Assembly: GCF_028289705.1 (NCBI RefSeq)
Contig: NZ_JANQOI010000017.1
Location: forward strand, 105,312-169,311
From: Pelagibius sp.
Lineage (GTDB): Bacteria > Pseudomonadota > Alphaproteobacteria > Kiloniellales > Kiloniellaceae
Reading direction: 5' to 3'
Length of the DNA stretch: 64,000 bases
This document shows positions 59,061 to 64,000 of this stretch, in pieces. The notes under the pieces are model-generated. The model was not told where the DNA came from and ran no database searches. It saw nothing but the letters and a program-made list of their open reading frames with translations. A program made the position numbers and the translations under genes. Numbering within the stretch: position 1 is the first letter of the stretch; each line of letters begins with the position of its first letter.

Positions 59061-60659
59061 CTAGCCCCGCATCGCGCTGAGTTGCCGGGCATAGCCGCCC
59101 GGATCGATCACCACGTCAATCAGCGCCGGGCCCTGGGTCTCCCGCGCCGCGGCGAGCGCGGCCTCATAGTCCTCCGCCGTGGCGACCCGCCAGGCGGCGC
59201 AACCGAAGCCGCGTGCGATGGCCGCGAAATCGGTGCGCGGCCAGCGCACGCCCGCGGTCTTCATCTTTCTCTGCTGTTGCTTCAGGTCGATCATCGTCAA
59301 CGCGCCGTCATTGAAGACGATCACCGTGACAGGAACCTCGTACTGAACAGCGGTGGCAAGCTCGCCGAGGCACATCTTGAGGCCGCCGTCACCGGTAAAG
59401 GCGATGGCGCGCCGCTCCGGCTCGGCAAGGCCCGCGGCGATCGCAGCCGGCAGCGCGAAGGCCATCGACGCGAGTCCGTTCGAGATCTGCAGGTCGTTCG
59501 GCCGCTCGGCGGGCCAGAAGCCGGTTGCGCTGAGCATGTGCGCCCCGGCATCGACAGCGATCCGTGCCCCGGACCCGAAGACCGCTGCGGCACGCTCCAC
59601 GACCACCTGCGGATCGACGGGCGCACCCTGCGGAAAGGCAATGGCCGCACCCATGTCCGCGCGCAAGCGGGAGATCTCGTCGCGGTCCCAATCGCTCGCG
59701 CGGTTGCGGCTGGCGAGCGCTTCGAGCGTGGGGGCAAGCGGCCCATAGCAGCCTGCCGCCGGTTCGACGTAGTGCGGCCTGTGCCGCGTCTCGGCAATGT
59801 CCAGCACCGGCGCGTCGTAGCGCCAGGGTTGTAGGATCAGCTCCACGGGGTCGAGGCCGATGAGAACGATCAGGTCGGCCCGCTCGACCGTCGGCGCCTC
59901 GGCGGCCCCGCCCGTGAACAGTCCCACGCGTTGCGGATGGCCGTCCGGGATGACGCCCTTGGCCTTGTAGGTGGTCAGAACCGGACAGGCGAGCGATTCG
60001 ACGAAGGTCGCCACGGCGCGCGCGTCATCCGGATGACGCGCCTCCAGTCCGACGACGGCAACAGGCCGTTTCGCCCGCAACAGCAGATCGTGCGCTTCCT
60101 GCAGGTCGGGCAGTTCCGGCGCCTCCGGAGGTGCGGCGGCGGATGTGGCTGCAACCCGGCGCTTTGCGGCCACAGCCGTCAGTTCGATGTGCACGGGACC
60201 GCGGCGGGGCTCCATCGCCAGATCCAGGAGCCGTTCGATCTCGCCGGCGGCGCCATCTCCTTCAAGGCGGCTGTACCCCTTGACCACGGGGCGGCTCATG
60301 GCCGCCTGATCGAAGACCTGATGCGTGACGTAGCCGGCGAGTTCGGCGGAGAAGCCGTCGGTGACGAGCACCACCGGCGCGCGGTCGAGCGCCGCGTGCG
60401 CGAGACCGTTCATCGCCTGGGCCAGACCGGGCCCCTTGGTCGTCAGCACCGCACCCGGAGCGCCCGAAATGTCGGCATCGGTCGCCGCCATCATCACCGC
60501 CGCGTTCTCGCAGCGCGTCAGCACGAAGGTCATGCCGAGGTCTTCGGCGGCAGCGATGAGATCAAGACTCGACCCACCCCCGGGCACACCGTAGACGCGC
60601 CGCGTGCCACGTCGGTGAAGGGCGGTTATCAGGTGCTCTGCCAGGGTCCTCTCGGTCAT
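59061..60659 (-). CDS. Thiamine diphosphate-dependent enzyme (acetolactate synthase-like)
   Basis: A 532-residue ThDP enzyme with N-terminal Pyr domain (GVPGGGSSLDLI, then TRCENAAVMMAA with the activating Glu), a central domain and a C-terminal PP domain carrying the cofactor motif from GDGGLKMCLGELATAV to VFNDGALTMIDL (GDG to N). It belongs to the broad AHAS/benzoylformate decarboxylase/oxalyl-CoA decarboxylase group; AHAS small subunit and FAD-specific blocks are not evident. Reaction unknown, probably decarboxylation or ligation of a 2-keto acid. Downstream of the IclR gene on the same strand with a 136-base gap. Confidence 0.78.
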   Translation of the reverse strand: MTERTLAEHLITALHRRGTRRVYGVPGGGSSLDLIAAAEDLGMTFVLTRCENAAVMMAATDADISGAPGAVLTTKGPGLAQAMNGLAHAALDRAPVVLVTDGFSAELAGYVTHQVFDQAAMSRPVVKGYSRLEGDGAAGEIERLLDLAMEPRRGPVHIELTAVAAKRRVAATSAAAPPEAPELPDLQEAHDLLLRAKRPVAVVGLEARHPDDARAVATFVESLACPVLTTYKAKGVIPDGHPQRVGLFTGGAAEAPTVERADLIVLIGLDPVELILQPWRYDAPVLDIAETRHRPHYVEPAAGCYGPLAPTLEALASRNRASDWDRDEISRLRADMGAAIAFPQGAPVDPQVVVERAAAVFGSGARIAVDAGAHMLSATGFWPAERPNDLQISNGLASMAFALPAAIAAGLAEPERRAIAFTGDGGLKMCLGELATAVQYEVPVTVIVFNDGALTMIDLKQQQRKMKTAGVRWPRTDFAAIARGFGCAAWRVATAEDYEAALAAARETQGPALIDVVIDPGGYARQLSAMRG

Positions 60660-60795
60660 CGGAGGGTTCCCGGGCCGGCGCAGACCCGCTGCGCAGGGTC
60701 GGGGCCGGCGCCCGAAGGCCTTGTTTTTTCACGATGAACCGGACAACGTCCGGTCACCGCCCCAGCCATCTGCACAGCCATCACAGCAGAACCCA

Positions 60796-61602
60796 TCACC
60801 GCAAGCTGGGCGCAAGACCCGAGCACAGGTGGCTCAGCCTGGGGCCCAGTTCATTCTCGAGCTTGTCGCGGTCGACGCGAAATGCGGGCGCACCGCACAT
60901 CATCGACATGACAGCGCTGCGGTCGGTCGCCACCAGTGGCGTCGCAACGGCGCGCATGCCCTTCAGCCACTCGTCTTCGACGTAGCAAAAGCCGCGATCA
61001 TGCACCTGCGCGATCCCGTCTTCGACCAGGGGCCGCAACTCGGCCCAGTCATCGCGCCCGAACCGCTCCTCGAAGCGTTCGAAATAGAAAGTCCTTTCGT
61101 CGTCGGGCACACCGGCCAGGAAGGCGCGGCCCACGGCTGTCGTCGGCATGGGCACCCGTGAGCCCACCTCAAGATGCAGGGTCGACAGGAGGCGGCTTCT
61201 GCAAACGTCGACGAAGATCAGGTTAAGCCGGTCGCGCGACGCCAGCCCCACCGACACCTCGTGCTGAAGCGCAAGTTCCATCATCGGATCGTGCGCGACC
61301 TGGCGCACGACGATGTTCGACAGAACGGCGTAGCCGAGCGCGAGGATCGCCTCAGTGAGCTCGTATTTTCCTTCCGCTTTGAGGTGCCGAAGGTAACCGA
61401 GCTCGGCCAGCGTATGCGTCAGGCGCGATACCGTGGCCTTGGGAATGCCGGTGGCATGGGAGAGTTCCTGATTGCCGAGCGCGCCGCCGCCGGGCTGGAA
61501 GGCGCGAAGAATGTCGAAGCCGCGGGCGAGCACCGCGACGGAACGGCGGCCCGAAGCACTATCGGCCAGCCCCTCCTCCATCGCCACAACGCCCCGCGCC
61601 AT
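60796..61602 (-). CDS. IclR family transcriptional regulator
   Basis: A 268-residue regulator: winged helix-turn-helix in ALGNQELSHATGIPKATVSR followed by LTHTLAELGYL, and an IclR effector domain with NLIFVDVCRSR, GSRVPMPTTAVGRAFLAGV and RGFCYVEDEWLKGMRAVATP. ATG 61602 is favoured (AGGATGG precedes it) over an ATG 12 codons further up and another 7 codons down. Divergent from the EamA gene; candidate controller of the surrounding catabolic operons, since IclR proteins commonly govern such clusters. Confidence 0.87.
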   Translation of the reverse strand: MARGVVAMEEGLADSASGRRSVAVLARGFDILRAFQPGGGALGNQELSHATGIPKATVSRLTHTLAELGYLRHLKAEGKYELTEAILALGYAVLSNIVVRQVAHDPMMELALQHEVSVGLASRDRLNLIFVDVCRSRLLSTLHLEVGSRVPMPTTAVGRAFLAGVPDDERTFYFERFEERFGRDDWAELRPLVEDGIAQVHDRGFCYVEDEWLKGMRAVATPLVATDRSAVMSMMCGAPAFRVDRDKLENELGPRLSHLCSGLAPSLR

Positions 61603-61943
61603 ATCGCCATCCTGTCGGTAAATTCGGCATGGAAACACCCATAATTCAGCAGTATTGATCCATTTTCGCCCTCACACAACTCAAAAATGATATCTAAAAT
61701 CCGCATTGAGAAACGATATCCGTATAACCCTCATACTCACTGGGGATCGCAGGGGTGGCTCCAAACGGAGCCCCAACGGCCCCGGTCCGCCGAGCAATGC
61801 AAAGGGGCGGCCACACCCAAGGCCGCCTGCGCCGGTGTTCACCACAAGGGTCGGGATGCCCCGTGACGGAGCGCGTAAATGACTGATGCGAGAGCCGGCG
61901 CCGGTCTTGCCGGGCCAGACCGGCCGGACCGCGTCTTCGGTCC
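61603..61943. other. 341-base divergent regulatory gap between iclR and eamA genes
   Basis: No gene is seen here. The left part (61610-61735) is notably AT-rich for the window and holds two GATATC hexamers (61689-61694 and 61715-61720), 26 bases apart, each in an A/T-rich setting (ATGATATCTA, ACGATATCCG), which could be regulator half-sites for the IclR protein. A GC hairpin with 6+4 pairs (GGGGTGGCTCC-AAAC-GGAGCCCC) lies at 61752-61774 in the leader toward the eamA gene, not followed by T residues. Confidence 0.5.
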
Positions 61944-62855
61944 ATGACAAGACCCGTAACCAGCCCGTCGGGGGTCATCGAGGCGCGGCCGGTGCTGGGC
62001 GCCGCCGCGATGCTCGCCAACACGGTGTTCGTTCCGATCATCGGCGTGACCGTCAAGGCGCTGACCGCCTTGGGTGTCGGCGCTTTCGAGATGCTGGCCG
62101 GGCGGGCCTGGTTGACCTTCCTGCTGCTGCTGCCGCTGCTGTGTTTTGAAAGCAATCGCCGCGCCATCCTGTCCGCGGACCTCCGCGCACACGCGGTCCA
62201 TGCCGCCTTTGCGATCTCCACAATGGCCTGCTTCTATTTCGCGCTTCGCACCCTGCCGATCGTTACCGTCACCGCGATCAACTTCACGACGCCGATCTTC
62301 ACGCTGATCCTCGCCCGTATCCTGTACCACGAACGGGTCGCACCGCTCGGCTGGGCGGCCCTGCTGGCGGGCTTCGTCGGCGCGATCATCGTGCTGCGAC
62401 CGGGGACGGCCGGGATCGGGTGGGACTCCTTCGTCGTCGTACTGGGCTCGCTCCTGGCCGCCGGCATGAACCTGGCGGTCCGCCGCATGCCCGCCCACAG
62501 CACGAACTATGCGGTGGTGTTCTATTTCAGCCTGGCAGGCGCCCTGGTCTACGGCGCGGCCGGCGCGCCCTACATGACCGTGCCGGAGCCCGAGGAGTGG
62601 GTCTGGTTCGTGACCCTGGCGGTGACGGCCATCCTCGTGCACACCTGCGTCGCCATCGCGTATCGCATGGCCTCGTCCGTCCTCGTCGGCGCCCTCGACT
62701 ACGGGCGCATTCTCTGGGCTGCCCTGATCGGCTATTTCGTTCTCTCCGAAGTGCCCGACCTGACCGATGCGCTGGGCATCGTGCTGATCGTGATCAGCGG
62801 ACTGGTCGTGCTGGGCCTGAGCACGCGCCCTGCACCGCCACAGGGAACCACGTGA
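61944..62855 (+). CDS. EamA/DMT family transporter
   Basis: A 303-residue inner-membrane protein with ten predicted transmembrane helices in two EamA repeats: GAAAMLANTVFVPIIGVTVK, CFYFALRTLPIVTVTAINFT followed by TPIFTLILARILYHERV in the first, and SSVLVGALDYGRILWAALIG with LGIVLIVISGLVVLGL in the second. Such proteins export metabolites or amino acids. ATG 61944 used. Converges with the amidase gene only 8 bases past its stop. Cargo unknown. Confidence 0.88.
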   Translation: MTRPVTSPSGVIEARPVLGAAAMLANTVFVPIIGVTVKALTALGVGAFEMLAGRAWLTFLLLLPLLCFESNRRAILSADLRAHAVHAAFAISTMACFYFALRTLPIVTVTAINFTTPIFTLILARILYHERVAPLGWAALLAGFVGAIIVLRPGTAGIGWDSFVVVLGSLLAAGMNLAVRRMPAHSTNYAVVFYFSLAGALVYGAAGAPYMTVPEPEEWVWFVTLAVTAILVHTCVAIAYRMASSVLVGALDYGRILWAALIGYFVLSEVPDLTDALGIVLIVISGLVVLGLSTRPAPPQGTT

Positions 62856-62863
62856 TCGCGGGG

Positions 62864-64000
62864 TTAACCCGCAAGACGATTGAGTTCAGGCGTTGCAGCC
62901 TCGAACGCGTGGGCTACCCGCAGAACCGCCGCGTCCGCGAAGCGCCGCCCGGCCACCTGGAAGGCCATCGGCATCCCCGCGGCGGAGACTCCGCAGCGCA
63001 CCGAAGCGGCCGGAACGCCGGCGACATTGGCGGGCGCGGTGATCGACGGCACCTCCAGGTAGCCGAGGGGCGTGATGTCTTCGATCCGCGGCGGGTCGTC
63101 GAGCGCCGCGGGATAAACGAGGACGTCGACCGCCTCCATCGCCTCCGCGGTCGCGCGCATGAGCAGGCGGCGGGCCTTCAGCGCGTGGCGGTAGTCCTCG
63201 GCCCGGACGAAGGCACCGGCCGTGATCCGCGCCCGCGTCACGCGGGAAACCTCGCCGGCGCGCCGGCGGAGGTCGGCGCCGTGGATGTCAAAAGCTTCGG
63301 CCATCATGATCGTCATATTGCAGATCGTGAAATCCCAAAGATCGGGAAGCGTCACCTCCCGCACCTCGGCGCCCAGGTCGCCGAGGATGCCCAGGGCGGC
63401 CTCGGTCGCCGCGCGCTGTTCGGGGGTGACGGCCTCGTCTTCGGCGAAGACCCGGACATAGCCGACGCGCAGCCCGTCGAGGCGTTCGGTCAGCCCGGCG
63501 ACGAAACCCGAGGCAGCGGCCTGCCCGTCCTCGCGGCCCGCGATTGCGTCCAGCAGGTAGGCGCAGTCCCGGCTTGTTCGGGCCATGGGCCCGGCGTGGT
63601 CCAGCGACGGCGACAGCGGGAAGACGCCCGCGAGACTGACCAGACCGACGGTCGGTTTCAGGCCCGCGACCCCGCAGAACGCCGCCGGAATCCGGATCGA
63701 TCCGCCTGTGTCCGTGCCGAGTGCCGCCGGAAGGAGGCCGCAGGCGAGCGCCGCCGCGGCACCCGACGACGAGCCCCCCGGCGTACGGCGGGGGTCCCAG
63801 GGATTTCTCGCGTAGGGGACGAAGTCGTCGCCCCCGGGCGCGCCGAGACAAAGCTCGGCACATTGAAGCTTGCCCATGAGCACCGCGCCCGCGGCCCGCA
63901 GACGACGCCATGCCTCGGCGTCGTCCCGGGGAACGCGATGGGCATGGAGGCGCGAGCAGACGGTCGCCGGCACTCCGGCCGTGTCGAAGGCGTCCTTGAG
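62864..64000 (-). CDS. Amidase signature family protein, 5' end cut by window edge
   Basis: An amidase hydrolysing carboxamides by a Ser-cisSer-Lys triad. The frame stays open to the right edge, where it reads LKDAFDTAGVPATV, containing the catalytic Lys (KD motif), so the true start is beyond 64000. The signature stretch PGGSSSGAAAALACG and GTDTGGSIRIPAAFCGVAGL supplies the two Ser residues; C-terminal ITAPANVAGVPAASV and MPMAFQVAGRRFAD are family blocks. About 379 residues are visible; roughly 60-90 N-terminal residues are expected to be missing. Linear amides from the nearby pathway are possible substrates, but this is inference. Confidence 0.9.
   Translation of the reverse strand, partial: LKDAFDTAGVPATVCSRLHAHRVPRDDAEAWRRLRAAGAVLMGKLQCAELCLGAPGGDDFVPYARNPWDPRRTPGGSSSGAAAALACGLLPAALGTDTGGSIRIPAAFCGVAGLKPTVGLVSLAGVFPLSPSLDHAGPMARTSRDCAYLLDAIAGREDGQAAASGFVAGLTERLDGLRVGYVRVFAEDEAVTPEQRAATEAALGILGDLGAEVREVTLPDLWDFTICNMTIMMAEAFDIHGADLRRRAGEVSRVTRARITAGAFVRAEDYRHALKARRLLMRATAEAMEAVDVLVYPAALDDPPRIEDITPLGYLEVPSITAPANVAGVPAASVRCGVSAAGMPMAFQVAGRRFADAAVLRVAHAFEAATPELNRLAG

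Noticed and set aside
60724..60729. T-run after GC-rich repeats, looking like a rho-independent terminator
   Set aside because: It reads in the + direction while the flanking genes (iclR, ThDP enzyme) are on the - strand, so it does not follow any gene end.

Overview
The window is a high-GC stretch of bacterial chromosome with very dense coding, many 4-base ATGA/GTGA start/stop overlaps, and no rRNA, tRNA, CRISPR array or insertion sequence that I can see. A lipid A Kdo transferase, an AlgI-type MBOAT, an outer-membrane beta-barrel, DusA, TctABC (Bug) transport and FCD/IclR regulators point to a Gram-negative, most likely a free-living alphaproteobacterium of the Rhodospirillales/Kiloniellales kind. 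The genus cannot be fixed from the sequence alone.

Region 1 (1-26636, all + strand) is a surface glycan cluster. It opens with nonulosonic acid genes: a cytidylyltransferase cut by the left edge, PseG, a formyltransferase-like protein and PseI, then a second pair made of a NeuB-type synthase without the SAF domain and a second cytidylyltransferase. A pyruvyltransferase-family protein, a GT-B-like transferase and an ABC flippase/exporter follow. Next comes a tightly overlapping run of methyltransferases, glycosyltransferases and a phytanoyl-CoA-type dioxygenase, then an MBOAT/SGNH-like O-acylation pair, more methyltransferases (one fused to a glycosyltransferase), four glycosyltransferases, an NAD-dependent epimerase/dehydratase and the Kdo transferase WaaA. 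Together they look able to make, decorate, acylate and export a nonulosonic-acid glycan (LPS O-chain, capsule or flagellin sugar).

Region 2 (26709-32991) holds a DUF3179 protein and a TetR-controlled cassette: an RND/MMPL pump, a LolA-like periplasmic protein and a beta-barrel protein. A perfect 23-base palindrome lies between the divergent TetR and RND genes.

Region 3 (33040-42952) is a small-acid uptake and catabolism locus. An FCD-type GntR regulator faces an operon of FAH hydrolase, four-gene NitT/TauT-type ABC importer, Ldh-family dehydrogenase and a second FAH hydrolase. Running the other way are dusA, a possible 31-codon ORF, a creatininase-family amidohydrolase and a LysE exporter.

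Region 4 (43283-64000) is the most interesting part. A ten-gene leftward operon carries tctC-tctB-tctA, a class IV aminotransferase, HyuB and HyuA (ATP-dependent lactam/hydantoin hydrolase family), a PaaH-type 3-hydroxyacyl-CoA dehydrogenase, an aldehyde dehydrogenase, a 3-oxoadipyl-CoA thiolase (PaaJ/PcaF type) and an enoyl-CoA hydratase fused to a degenerate dehydrogenase half. In order of chemistry this reads as import, ring opening of a lactam, transamination, oxidation of the semialdehyde to a dicarboxylate, and beta-oxidation through 3-oxoadipyl-CoA. That is the logic of caprolactam or omega-amino acid catabolism to adipate. No CoA ligase/transferase or acyl-CoA dehydrogenase is seen in the window. 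Divergent and flanking genes (DUF1445 hydro-lyase, HpcH/HpaI aldolase, a ThDP enzyme, IclR regulator, EamA transporter, amidase cut by the right edge) probably belong to the same or related metabolism. No convincing rho-independent terminator was found.
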